Shown one piece after another: positions 8,889 through 17,241 of a DNA stretch of 41,946 nt. Position numbers and translations under genes: made by a program. Source of the stretch: Flavobacterium sp. (lineage in GTDB: Bacteria > Bacteroidota > Bacteroidia > Flavobacteriales > Flavobacteriaceae); assembly GCA_010365135.1 (NCBI GenBank), contig JAAFGY010000012.1:1-41946 (forward strand), written 5' to 3'. The notes beneath the pieces were generated by a model. The model was not told the origin of the DNA. It did no database searches and was given only the letters and a program-made list of their open reading frames with translations. Every line of letters starts with the position of its first letter. Positions within the stretch are counted from its first letter, which is position 1.

Positions 8889-10835
8889 TTACTTATCCAA
8901 TACTTCAAATGTGGAGTTCATACTAATAAATTCAGGAACTATTTTTTTCATTTTGGCAACAATATCATCGTTATCAAAGAAAACTGCAATGCCAATAAGC
9001 TCTTCAATATCGGTGTGTAAATCTAAAAATTCCTCTTGAATTTCCTGAGCGATCATAATTTTCTCGTGATAGGTAGCCAACGTTTTAGAAGTATCATTGA
9101 GCAACTCTTCATATAATTTTTCTCCAGGTCGCAATCCAACAATCTTAATTTTTATATCCCTTTCAGGAACATATCCGGCCAACTTAATCATCTTTCTGGC
9201 CAAATCAATAATCTTAACTGGTTTTCCCATATCAAAAATATAAATCTCGCCACCATTTCCCATCGAACCAGCTTCCAATACGAGTTGGCAAGCCTCGGGA
9301 ATAGTCATAAAATAGCGAATAATATCAGGATGAGTAATCGTAACGGGCCCACCTTCTGCAATTTGTTTTGAAAACAACGGCACGACTGAACCATTGGAAC
9401 CTAAAACATTTCCAAATCGCGTAGTGATAAATTTAGTAGCATACAAATCAATATTTTCTCTACATTTTAAATGCAGGGATTGCACATATTTCTCCGCTAT
9501 TCTTTTGCTTGCCCCCATAACATTACTAGGATTTACAGCTTTATCCGTAGAAATCATCACAAATTTGTTCACTCCGTATTCGCAGGCTAAATCGGCAAGA
9601 TTTTTAGTTCCTTTTACATTCGTAATAATGGCTTGAGAGGGATTTTCTTCCATCAACGGTACATGTTTATAAGCTGCAGCATGATACACCATTTGAGGGC
9701 GATACATTTTAAAAACTTTCTCAATGGCCGCTCTATTGCGGATATCGGCAATGACGGTATGTATTATAGTTTTTGACCGTATTGATTCCACTTCTAAACT
9801 AATATGATGCAATGGAGTTTCAGCTTGATCCAATATAATTACTTTTTTGGGCTCAAAACTTAGTACTTGCCTTGCAATTTCACTGCCTATGGATCCCGCT
9901 GCACCAGTAATCAAAATAGTTTGGTCTTTTAACTGTTTTGATATAGAAATAGTGTCTAATACGATAGGGTCTCTTTCGAGTAAATCTTCAATTTGTATGT
10001 TTTTTACTTTTTGGGAAATTTCTTTTTGATCCTCCCAATCGGAAATGCTAGGTATCGTGTAAACCTTAAAATTGAATTCTATACATTGGTCAATGATAAC
10101 TAATTGTTCTTCTTTTGACAAACTTTTGTCGGCAATAACCACGGCTTCTGCTCCAATGGACCGCATTAAAGAGGGCAATTTTTTCCGAAGTACTAGAATA
10201 GGTAAATCCAACATTCGCTTAGAGGCGTTTTGATTGTTTCGATCTACAAACCCCAAAATTTTGAATCGCGAAGGGGTTTCAAATTTTAAGGCATTAGCAA
10301 TTGATATCGCATTGGCATCGGTGCCGTAGATTAAAGTTTTAATTAACTTATTGTCATTTTTTTCAATAAAATAAAGCTCAAAAGTTTGTTTTACAACTAC
10401 TCTGTACAAGAACAATCCACAAAAAGAAAGGACTATATTGATAAAAAGCGCCGTGTTAAGAAATGCTTTTTCCTTGAAATAGACTTCAAATAAATAATTA
10501 AAAAACAAGAAAAAAACTAAAACAGCAGTTTGCGAAAACAAAAGCTTAATGGCATCAATATAGGAAGAGTGCCTGATAATCCCAGCATAGGTTCTAAACA
10601 ACCAAAAAAAGAAAATGTTGACCCCTAATAAAAAAGAAATAAATACAGAAGAATGCTTGGTTAAAATATATTGGAGACCAGTTCCATCAAAAATCATATA
10701 CGTGCAAGAAAAAGCTAGTAGGATGACCGAAAAATCTATTAATACAATAATCCATCTGGGCAAATAGCTTAGATTATGAATATTAAATTTTAAATTATCC
10801 CTTGAAAAATAACTTTTTGAATGATCTACTCCCAT
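8889..10835 (-). CDS. pglF: Membrane UDP-GlcNAc 4,6-dehydratase, CapD/WbpM/PglF type
   Basis: A 648-residue, full-length member of the large CapD/WbpM/PglF group, which converts UDP-GlcNAc to UDP-2-acetamido-2,6-dideoxy-4-keto-hexose. The N-terminus has four or five membrane segments (within about 25-150), followed by a Rossmann-like domain beginning KTLIYGTDANA. The C-terminal extended SDR domain starts near residue 307 with TGAAGSIGSEI, the NAD(P)-binding loop. The active site region reads STDKAVNPSNVMGASK: Met replaces the usual SDR Tyr (MxxxK), as is typical of this subgroup. It is last in the minus-strand block but lies behind the rmlA terminator, so it probably has its own promoter. Its product could feed the PglE-like aminotransferase or the WbpV-like reductase in this window. 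Confidence 0.92.
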   Translation of the reverse strand: MGVDHSKSYFSRDNLKFNIHNLSYLPRWIIVLIDFSVILLAFSCTYMIFDGTGLQYILTKHSSVFISFLLGVNIFFFWLFRTYAGIIRHSSYIDAIKLLFSQTAVLVFFLFFNYLFEVYFKEKAFLNTALFINIVLSFCGLFLYRVVVKQTFELYFIEKNDNKLIKTLIYGTDANAISIANALKFETPSRFKILGFVDRNNQNASKRMLDLPILVLRKKLPSLMRSIGAEAVVIADKSLSKEEQLVIIDQCIEFNFKVYTIPSISDWEDQKEISQKVKNIQIEDLLERDPIVLDTISISKQLKDQTILITGAAGSIGSEIARQVLSFEPKKVIILDQAETPLHHISLEVESIRSKTIIHTVIADIRNRAAIEKVFKMYRPQMVYHAAAYKHVPLMEENPSQAIITNVKGTKNLADLACEYGVNKFVMISTDKAVNPSNVMGASKRIAEKYVQSLHLKCRENIDLYATKFITTRFGNVLGSNGSVVPLFSKQIAEGGPVTITHPDIIRYFMTIPEACQLVLEAGSMGNGGEIYIFDMGKPVKIIDLARKMIKLAGYVPERDIKIKIVGLRPGEKLYEELLNDTSKTLATYHEKIMIAQEIQEEFLDLHTDIEELIGIAVFFDNDDIVAKMKKIVPEFISMNSTFEVLDK

Positions 10836-10879
10836 CTTTAAAAAAAGTATTTATTAGTCATAGAAATCGTATTGGTAGA

Positions 10880-10887
10880 CAAAAATA
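10880..10887 (-). promoter_or_regulatory. Possible -7 promoter element for the 4,6-dehydratase gene
   Basis: On the minus strand this reads TATTTTTG, an exact TAnnTTTG match about 45 bp before the start at 10835. A TTTG lies upstream at 10902-10905, with a spacer of only 14 bp. A separate promoter is expected because a terminator ends the rmlA transcript just upstream. Confidence 0.35.
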
Positions 10888-11042
10888 CGAATTTATATAC
10901 TCAAATTTCATTTTAACATTACTCATTTTGATTTTATAGATAAACGGCACATATTATAGCCAAAAAAACATATCGTAGACTTAATTTCCTATATTTTGAT
11001 AAAACAATCAAAAAAAATTTATTTTTTTATTAAAAATTAAAA

Positions 11043-11069
11043 AAAAATCCCGCAACAAACGGGATTTTT
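11043..11069 (-). terminator. Intrinsic terminator after rmlA
   Basis: On the minus strand AAAAATCCCG pairs perfectly with CGGGATTTTT across a 7-nt loop, and the T-run continues downstream. It begins 3 nt after the rmlA stop codon and should separate the rml transcript from the dehydratase gene. Confidence 0.85.
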
Positions 11070-11072
11070 AAG

Positions 11073-11942
11073 CTATTTTTTATGTTTCAATAATTGGAGT
11101 AAATAATCCCCATAGCCAGACTTAACTAACGGCTCTGCCAAAGCTTGAAGTTGTTCGCTACTGATAAATCCTTGTCGCCAAGCAATCTCTTCAATACAAC
11201 CCACTTTTAATCCTTGACGCTCTTCTAAAACTTGAACAAATTGCCCAGCCTGCATCAAACTGTTGAAAGTTCCTGTGTCTAACCAAGCAGTTCCTCTATT
11301 TAAAATCCCCACTTTCAAACTGCCTTTTTCGAGGTAAACCTTATTCACATCGGTGATTTCATATTCTCCTCTTGGACTGGGTTGAATATTTTTGGCAATC
11401 TCCACAACTGAATTATCATAAAAATACAATCCAGGAACCGCATAATTTGATTTAGGTTCCAAAGGCTTTTCTTCGATAGAAAGTGCCTTGTTATTTTCAT
11501 CAAATTCCACTACTCCGTAACGCTCAGGGTCCGAAACGTGATACGCAAAAACTACGCCTCCCTTAGGATTGGTATTCGACTGCAATAACTCGCCCATATT
11601 GGCTCCAAAAAAAATATTGTCTCCTAAAACCAAAGCAACACTGTCTTTACCAATGAAATCTTCCCCTATTACAAAAGCTTGAGCCAACCCATTAGGAATA
11701 GCTTGTTCAGCATAACTAAATTGACAACCAATGGAAGCTCCATCTCCTAATAATTTTTTAAAATTAGGCAAATCATGTGGAGTGGAAATAATTAATATTT
11801 CGTGTATCCCGGCCATCATCAAAGTCGATAAGGGATAATAAATCATCGGCTTGTCATAGACCGGCATCATTTGTTTGGACATCGCCAACGTCAATGGATG
11901 CAATCGGGTACCGGATCCTCCGGCTAAAATAATTCCTTTCAT
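11073..11942 (-). CDS. rmlA: Glucose-1-phosphate thymidylyltransferase RmlA
   Basis: First enzyme of dTDP-L-rhamnose synthesis: glucose-1-phosphate plus dTTP gives dTDP-glucose and pyrophosphate. The 289 residues match the usual family length. The nucleotidyltransferase signature [11 protein letters not shown] is at residues 8-18, followed by [24 protein letters not shown] (metal and sugar binding), EKP and GTAWLDTGT are also present. It is third in the rmlC-rmlD-rmlA run and is separated from rmlD by a heptamer repeat array that ends about 9 bp before the rmlA start. A terminator follows its stop codon. Confidence 0.97.
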   Translation of the reverse strand: MKGIILAGGSGTRLHPLTLAMSKQMMPVYDKPMIYYPLSTLMMAGIHEILIISTPHDLPNFKKLLGDGASIGCQFSYAEQAIPNGLAQAFVIGEDFIGKDSVALVLGDNIFFGANMGELLQSNTNPKGGVVFAYHVSDPERYGVVEFDENNKALSIEEKPLEPKSNYAVPGLYFYDNSVVEIAKNIQPSPRGEYEITDVNKVYLEKGSLKVGILNRGTAWLDTGTFNSLMQAGQFVQVLEERQGLKVGCIEEIAWRQGFISSEQLQALAEPLVKSGYGDYLLQLLKHKK

Positions 11943-11950
11943 ATTTTTAT

Positions 11951-12027
11951 GTTATGGGTTATAGGTTATGAGTTATCGGTTATGGGGTATGAGTTATCGG
12001 TTATGGGGTATGAGTTATGGGTTTTAC
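11951..12027 (+). repeat. Heptamer array A (GTTATSG family)
   Basis: Eleven consecutive 7-bp units in perfect register: mostly GTTATGG, GTTATCG and GTTATGA, with GGTATGA and GTTATAG variants and a decayed GTTTTAC at the end. A 21-bp higher-order unit (GTTATCG, GTTATGG, GGTATGA) occurs twice at 11972-12013. It fills the rmlD-rmlA gap next to the rmlA start. Confidence 0.92.
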
Positions 12028-12039
12028 TTACTAACAGAA

Positions 12040-12060
12040 AACCGACAACCCACAACAATT
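12040..12060 (+). repeat. Short heptamer tract A' in opposite orientation to array A
   Basis: AACCGAC, AACCCAC and AACAATT run up to the rmlD stop codon at 12061. They belong to the same family as array A read on the other strand (ACCGATA/ACCCACA types at 37.9 kb). GGTTTT (12020-12025) and AAAACC (12038-12043) could pair, so A and A' could form a weak hairpin. Confidence 0.6.
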
Positions 12061-12918
12061 TTAAATTTTAAGTTTTTTCATCATAACCCTAAGGCTCACT
12101 TTATAAGCTATGGGCTCAATGCCATAAACCGTTTTAATCTTTGTTTTATCCAACAAGGAATAAGCTGGTCTTTCGGCAGGCGTGGGATAATTGGATGCAG
12201 GAATCCCATTGATTTCGCAGGTTTTATGGGCAATTTCTTTGATGTCTTGGGCAAATTCAAACCAACTAATTTCTCCTGCATTCGAATAATGATAAATACC
12301 AGCTTCCCATTTAGTACTATCTAAAATAGTTAAAATAACCTGCGCCAAATCAGCTGCATAAGTTGGAGAACCTATTTGGTCATTCACTACGTTCAAAGTT
12401 TCCCTTTCGGTCATCAAACGCAACATAGTTTTTACAAAATTATTCCCAAATTCCGAGTAAACCCAAGCGGTTCGGATAATAATACTTTCTGGACAATTTT
12501 TTAAACAAGCCCTTTCTCCTGCTAATTTCGTCACTCCATACACACTTTTAGGATTGGGCTGGTCTTCTTCTTTATATGCCACTGGCGAACTACCATCAAA
12601 AACATAATCGGTAGAAATATGCACTAATTTGGCTCCTGAATCGGCACACAAACTAGCCAAAGTTGCAATTGCCAAATGATTGATTGCATCGGCAACTACC
12701 TGATCTTGTTCTGCTTTATCCACAGCGGTATAAGCGGCACAATTAATAACGATGTCGGGTTGAAGGCGATTGAAATTGGCTATTATTTCCTGCGTTTGGT
12801 CTAAAGGAAAATCGTCAATATCAGTAAAAATAAAATCGAAATTGAGATAATGGGGAGCTAAGACTTTAATTTCCGAACCCAATTGCCCATTGGCTCCTGT
12901 TACTAGTATTTTCTTCAT
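12061..12918 (-). CDS. rmlD: dTDP-4-dehydrorhamnose reductase RmlD
   Basis: Last enzyme of dTDP-L-rhamnose synthesis, reducing dTDP-4-keto-rhamnose with NAD(P)H. Of normal length (285 residues). The dinucleotide-binding loop TGANGQLG is at residues 7-14, NCAAYTAVDKAE at about 59-70, STDYVFDG at 102-109, and the catalytic pair Y127/K131 lies in YGVTK. The start ATG overlaps the rmlC stop by one base (TAATG), the usual sign of translational coupling. Downstream the gene runs straight into heptamer tract A'. Confidence 0.96.
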   Translation of the reverse strand: MKKILVTGANGQLGSEIKVLAPHYLNFDFIFTDIDDFPLDQTQEIIANFNRLQPDIVINCAAYTAVDKAEQDQVVADAINHLAIATLASLCADSGAKLVHISTDYVFDGSSPVAYKEEDQPNPKSVYGVTKLAGERACLKNCPESIIIRTAWVYSEFGNNFVKTMLRLMTERETLNVVNDQIGSPTYAADLAQVILTILDSTKWEAGIYHYSNAGEISWFEFAQDIKEIAHKTCEINGIPASNYPTPAERPAYSLLDKTKIKTVYGIEPIAYKVSLRVMMKKLKI

Positions 12919-13466
12919 TAAAATTGGGAATTACAGCTTGCAAAATCAGGTAAAATCATATCTTTTTCTGAAACAATGGCTTCCTTTAGATCCATTCCCC
13001 AATCGATATTTAGAGTGGTGTCATCAAACCGAATGCCGCCTTCACTTTGTTTGTTATAATATTGGTCGCATTTATATGAAACAACCGCCGTTTCACTCAG
13101 TACCGAAAAGCCATGTGCAAATCCCTGTGGAACCAATAATTGTTTTTTATTTTCAGCAGATAATACGATGCCAAAATGTTTTCCAAAAGTGTTGGAATCT
13201 TTTCGCAAATCCACGGCAACATCCATAATTTCGCCTTGAAGTACGCGTACTAATTTGGTCTGTGCAAAAGGAGCATTTTGATAATGCAAACCTCTCAAAG
13301 TGCCTCTTTTGGAAAACGACTGATTGTCCTGCACAAAATCAATAGGTATTCCTAAACGATCAAACTTGCTTTTGTTATAAGACTCGAAAAAATAACCTCT
13401 TTCGTCTTCGAATAGGGTTGGCGTAAGGAGTATTAAATCTGGTATTGAGGTCTGTTCTGTGTTCAT
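12918..13466 (-). CDS. rmlC: dTDP-4-dehydrorhamnose 3,5-epimerase RmlC
   Basis: Cupin-fold epimerase that inverts C3 and C5 of dTDP-4-keto-6-deoxyglucose. Full length at 182 residues. RGLHYQ contains the expected catalytic His61, VAVDLR gives Asp86, PQGFAHGF is at 113-120, and YKCDQYYN supplies Tyr131, the second catalytic residue of the family. It precedes rmlD with a one-base TAATG overlap and follows the aminotransferase gene by 45 bp. Confidence 0.96.
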   Translation of the reverse strand: MNTEQTSIPDLILLTPTLFEDERGYFFESYNKSKFDRLGIPIDFVQDNQSFSKRGTLRGLHYQNAPFAQTKLVRVLQGEIMDVAVDLRKDSNTFGKHFGIVLSAENKKQLLVPQGFAHGFSVLSETAVVSYKCDQYYNKQSEGGIRFDDTTLNIDWGMDLKEAIVSEKDMILPDFASCNSQF

Positions 13467-13511
13467 TTTTTATAATGTTCGGAGGTATAATTTAATTTTT
13501 ATTTAATAATA

Positions 13512-14651
13512 TCAAAGAAACAATTTTAAAATTACGCTACTTATTCTTTCTCTATCATCATCCGTTAAATTGGAACCCGAAGGCAAACATAAGCCTTTTT
13601 CGAATAAAGTTTCAGCTATCTGGTTTCCATAATAAGGATATTTCTCAAAGATAGGTTGTAAATGCATAGGTTTCCACAAAGGACGGCTTTCGATATTTTC
13701 CGCTTCAAAGGCCAAACGAACCACTTCCTTATCAATTCCATTAGTCAATTGGGAATCAATCAGGATACAACTCAACCAATAATTGGCAAAATAATCCTTA
13801 TTGGGGACACTATAAACAGTTACTCCAGGGATGTTCTTGAATAAATCGACATAAAAATCGTGCATTGCTCTCCGCAAATGAACACGAGAGTCTAAAACGT
13901 CCATTTGGCCACGACCAATACCAGCGCAAATATTACTTAACCGGTAGTTATACCCAATTTCACTGTGCTGATAATGAACAGCTGTATCTCTGGATTGAGT
14001 AGCAAAAAAAAGAGCTTTCTCTTTTAACTCTTTAGTTTTGGTCACAATCGCCCCTCCACCTGAAGTAGTAATAACTTTATTTCCATTAAAAGATAATATC
14101 CCTATTTCGCCAAAAGTCCCACATTTATGACCTTTGTAACTACTGCCGATAGCTTCAGCACTGTCTTCGAGAATCGGAATATCGTATTTATGAGCTATAG
14201 CATGTATTTTGTCGATCTGATAGGGCACACCGTATAAATGAACAGCTATGATGGCTTTGGGTTTACTTCCATTTGCTATTCGGTCTATAATGGCTTTTTG
14301 CAGTGCAATAGGACAAAGATTCCAAGTATCTGTTTCGCTATCAACAAAAATGGGTATGCCACCCAAATATAAAATGGGGTTGGCCGAGGCAGAAAATGTC
14401 ATACTCTGGCAAATTACCTCGTCACCGGCCTCAACTCCTAAAAGAATTAGTCCTAAATGAATGGCGGCAGTTCCGGAACTTAAAGCACAAACATATTTAT
14501 CCGCAGACAAATAGTTTTCTAAATCTTCCTCAAATCCATTAAGATTATTCCCTTCAGAAGAAATCCAATTGGTTTCAAAGGCTTCCTGAACATACTTTTG
14601 TTCACTGCCTCCCATATGGGGCGGGGAAATCCATATTTTTGAATCATTCAT
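13512..14651 (-). CDS. pglE: DegT/DnrJ/EryC1-family nucleotide-sugar aminotransferase, PglE-like
   Basis: PLP-dependent aminotransferase of 379 residues that should aminate C4 of a UDP-4-keto-6-deoxy sugar. The opening ISPPHMGGSEQKYV, the PLP lysine K192 in SFNGNKVITTSGGG, the GYNYRLSN motif and the ETRPLWK-like ESRPLWKPMH all recall Campylobacter PglE, which makes UDP-4-amino-4,6-dideoxy-GlcNAc from the PglF product. A PglF-type dehydratase is encoded at 8889-10835 in the same block. No PglD-type acetyltransferase is visible, so the final sugar is uncertain. It lies 8 bp after the sugar-phosphate transferase gene and 45 bp before rmlC. Family assignment is firm; exact substrate is inferred. 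Confidence 0.9.
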   Translation of the reverse strand: MNDSKIWISPPHMGGSEQKYVQEAFETNWISSEGNNLNGFEEDLENYLSADKYVCALSSGTAAIHLGLILLGVEAGDEVICQSMTFSASANPILYLGGIPIFVDSETDTWNLCPIALQKAIIDRIANGSKPKAIIAVHLYGVPYQIDKIHAIAHKYDIPILEDSAEAIGSSYKGHKCGTFGEIGILSFNGNKVITTSGGGAIVTKTKELKEKALFFATQSRDTAVHYQHSEIGYNYRLSNICAGIGRGQMDVLDSRVHLRRAMHDFYVDLFKNIPGVTVYSVPNKDYFANYWLSCILIDSQLTNGIDKEVVRLAFEAENIESRPLWKPMHLQPIFEKYPYYGNQIAETLFEKGLCLPSGSNLTDDDRERISSVILKLFL

Positions 14652-14659
14652 AACAATAA

Positions 14660-15613
14660 CTATTGATTTTTAATGCAAGCTCTTCTAAAGACTCTAGACC
14701 GAACTGCCAAATAAGCTAGAGCCAACACCACTACAATGCACAAAACAATGGGTAGTGTTAAATTCCCTTGGAAATACAAACAAATAATAATGGCATTAAC
14801 TAGTACTTGCAGTGCAGCATATAGACTAGATATTAAAATTTGAGAATACCCAAGTTCATTTGCCAAGTATTGGTATAAATGAGTTCGATGCGCTTCGAAT
14901 ATGTTTTCTTTTTTTTGAATCCTGTAAAGAATGGTTATCACAGCATCTATTCCATAAATGGAGAAAAATAGAATAAAACCAATTTGTCCCGAATCGATGA
15001 TTGTTTTAATCATAAAATAACCCAAAAATAGCGCTAAACTGATGCTCCCCACATCGCCTGCAAAAGTCTTAGCAATCTTACGAACATTAAAAAAACCAAA
15101 AACCAAACAAGACAATCCTACAGTAACGAGTAAGGGTACACTAGTTTCATGAACGGGCAATACTGAAAAACTGATTATGGCTGTAAGGGCATACAATACA
15201 GTAATCCCATTGATACCATCCATAAAATTAAAGGCATTAATCCAGCCTATCAAAAAGACCATCACAACAGGCAATAACCAAAAGGCTCCCTCAAAGAGAT
15301 GTAAATCATAAGCCACCAACAGGAAGGCAATAATTTGTGATCCAAACCGAGGTAATTGAGGCAAGGGCTTTAAATCGTCAATAAAACTAATAACAGCGAC
15401 CAAAACAATGGCTAAAGCCAAGGGCCAACTAGCATCACCAAATAAATAAGAGAGAAGTACGGCTATCGGAAAAATAATTCCTCCTCCTCGTAACGTAATT
15501 CTGGAATGTGAAGAACGATGATTGGGTTTGTCAATAATATTGTATCGGTCAGCGATCCTGAAATAGAGGAGTTCAGAGAAAACAAGAAGGAAAGTAATTA
15601 TAATATAGTGCAT
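14660..15613 (-). CDS. Undecaprenyl-phosphate sugar-1-phosphate transferase, WbpL/WecA family
   Basis: Polytopic membrane enzyme (317 residues, about ten hydrophobic segments) of the MraY/WecA family, which starts a glycan by moving a HexNAc-1-phosphate from a UDP-sugar to undecaprenyl phosphate. Family marks visible are DDLKPLPQ (the DDxxK/Q loop, near residue 80), NFMDGINGI (near 127), the Asp of AGDVGS, and the cytoplasmic His motif EAHRTHLYQYL. It looks more like the WbpL type than MraY. It is the first gene of this minus-strand block and faces the PL9-like gene across a 284-bp divergent region. A WbpV-like gene, the common partner of WbpL, lies on the far side of that inverted gene. Confidence 0.92.
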   Translation of the reverse strand: MHYIIITFLLVFSELLYFRIADRYNIIDKPNHRSSHSRITLRGGGIIFPIAVLLSYLFGDASWPLALAIVLVAVISFIDDLKPLPQLPRFGSQIIAFLLVAYDLHLFEGAFWLLPVVMVFLIGWINAFNFMDGINGITVLYALTAIISFSVLPVHETSVPLLVTVGLSCLVFGFFNVRKIAKTFAGDVGSISLALFLGYFMIKTIIDSGQIGFILFFSIYGIDAVITILYRIQKKENIFEAHRTHLYQYLANELGYSQILISSLYAALQVLVNAIIICLYFQGNLTLPIVLCIVVVLALAYLAVRSRVFRRACIKNQ

Positions 15614-15897
15614 TGGAGTTTAAAAGAAGATATTTTTTATGAAGCGTATTTGCAAATTTATATTATTTTTTTGCATATAAAAGACGAACACTCGAAAAGT
15701 TTAAACATTAATCGTTAAGTAAAATTCTTTTATAATTAAACCAAAGTTTTATTTAAAACAAAAATTTTGATAAAAATCAGCTATATTTATTAGGGGTAAA
15801 ATTTAAATAATTTTCTACCTTACCGGAATTGACAGTAAGTGGTTATTTGTATTGTCCAATAAATTCCGAAACATATAAAAATTTAAGCATTATAAAA
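15614..15897. promoter_or_regulatory. Divergent intergenic region with a -7 box match for the WbpL-like gene
   Basis: This 284-bp AT-rich gap lies between divergent genes. On the minus strand TAAATTTG (15653-15660) matches TAnnTTTG exactly, 40 bp before the 15613 start; no good -33 TTG was seen. For the plus-strand gene I found no full match, only weak candidates. No small gene or stable hairpin was recognised. Confidence 0.4.
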
Positions 15898-17217
15898 ATG
15901 AAACTAGAAATAAAAAACAGTCCCTTAAACTATACTTATCCGACTATCAAAAGTAAATGGAGCCTGACCCTAATAATATTGATAATGCAAATTTCAATAG
16001 CATCAGGTCAAAATTTCTATATTTCTAACCGAGGTGCTGATTCCAACCCTGGAACAATAACATTGCCGTGGGCAACGATTCAACATGCGGCGGCAACTCT
16101 AAAAGCAGGCCAAAAAGTATACATTCGATCAGGGAAATATAGAGGCTATGTCGTTTTTACTGAAAGTGGAACGGCAAAAAAAACAATCACATTTGAAGCT
16201 TATCCGGGCGAAAAACCTATTATTGATGGTGGCAATTTAAAATCTAAACCCTCAAATCCTTGGGATAATCTACCTGTATTCAATATAAAAGCTAATTACC
16301 TTGTTTTTAAAGGGTTAGAATTTGTCAATGCAGCAATGGTAACTATTTATTGTGGCGATGATACTCATAATAACGTATTTGACGGTCTTCACGTGCACAA
16401 TGGCTATGGCACTGGCATAATGTTTTATTTATGCTCTCACCATATAGTGCAAAATTGCGTGGTGCACGACATCTATGATTATGGCCAGGGAGGAATTGGC
16501 GGTGGCGGAAATGCAGATGGAATTTCAGCTTCGGCCGGAAATACCAAACCATATCCAGATTACGGCCATCATATTTTCAAAAATAATAAAGTGTACAACT
16601 GCTCAGATGACGGTATCGATACATGGTCTTCAAATGGAAATGTAATAGAAAACAATGAAGTTCATCATACTGGATATGGTAATCCTAGCAATGGAGGTTC
16701 TGACTCAGCAAGTTGGAATAAGCCTGCCGGAGATGGAACGGGTTTCAAGTTAGGTGGCGGTGGCGGTGGCTCTGGAAATAATAGAGTAATGAATAACATT
16801 TCGTATTCAAATCGGGTGAGCGGATTTGACGGAAATGAATATAGAAATAAGGGCAGCAAAAATATTTTATACAACAACACAGCTTATAATAATCCAACAG
16901 GATTTAGAAACATGGAAACTTTTGCAATTATTAAAAATAATATTAGCTTCAAGAATAATGATGATACCTCAGGTAATATTGGGGTTTCTGAAAATAATAC
17001 TTGGGATTTAGGCATTAAGGATCCGAACTTTATATCTGTTACACCCAACACGGCTAACTTCCTTCGTCTTTCTCCTAAAAGTCCAGCAATTAAAAGAGGT
17101 CAAAACCTTTCTACAAAAGGAGTGGTAAAGGATAAAGCAGGTAAAATTAGACCAAAAGGAATTGGCTATGATTTGGGAGCCTATGAGTATATTGCCACAG
17201 GGGTAAAAAAGAAATAG
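15898..17217 (+). CDS. Secreted right-handed beta-helix protein, PL9-like polysaccharide lyase candidate
   Basis: A 439-residue exported protein with a parallel beta-helix fold. I chose the ATG at 15898 over a TTG 69 bp upstream because it directly precedes a plausible signal peptide (hydrophobic LTLIILIMQISI, cleavage near ASG before Q38). YISNRGADSNPGT and PWATIQHAA are the usual opening of this fold. Resemblance to PL9 pectate lyases (Pel9A) is seen in SDDGIDTWSSNGNVIENN and in GDGTGFKLGG, whose K284 aligns with the region holding the Pel9A catalytic lysine. The end, YDLGAYEY, is common in such proteins; there is no sorting domain. It is the only plus-strand gene between 8.9 and 41.9 kb and could trim or depolymerise the cluster's own glycan. 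A C5-epimerase or inactive binding role is not excluded. Confidence 0.82.
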   Translation: MKLEIKNSPLNYTYPTIKSKWSLTLIILIMQISIASGQNFYISNRGADSNPGTITLPWATIQHAAATLKAGQKVYIRSGKYRGYVVFTESGTAKKTITFEAYPGEKPIIDGGNLKSKPSNPWDNLPVFNIKANYLVFKGLEFVNAAMVTIYCGDDTHNNVFDGLHVHNGYGTGIMFYLCSHHIVQNCVVHDIYDYGQGGIGGGGNADGISASAGNTKPYPDYGHHIFKNNKVYNCSDDGIDTWSSNGNVIENNEVHHTGYGNPSNGGSDSASWNKPAGDGTGFKLGGGGGGSGNNRVMNNISYSNRVSGFDGNEYRNKGSKNILYNNTAYNNPTGFRNMETFAIIKNNISFKNNDDTSGNIGVSENNTWDLGIKDPNFISVTPNTANFLRLSPKSPAIKRGQNLSTKGVVKDKAGKIRPKGIGYDLGAYEYIATGVKKK

Positions 17218-17241
17218 AAAAAGAGACCTTTCTATAAAAAT

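Noticed and set aside
11968..12324. 118-codon plus-strand frame beginning in array A
   Set aside because: Starts with 21-bp repeat translation and continues antisense to rmlD, a well-supported gene.
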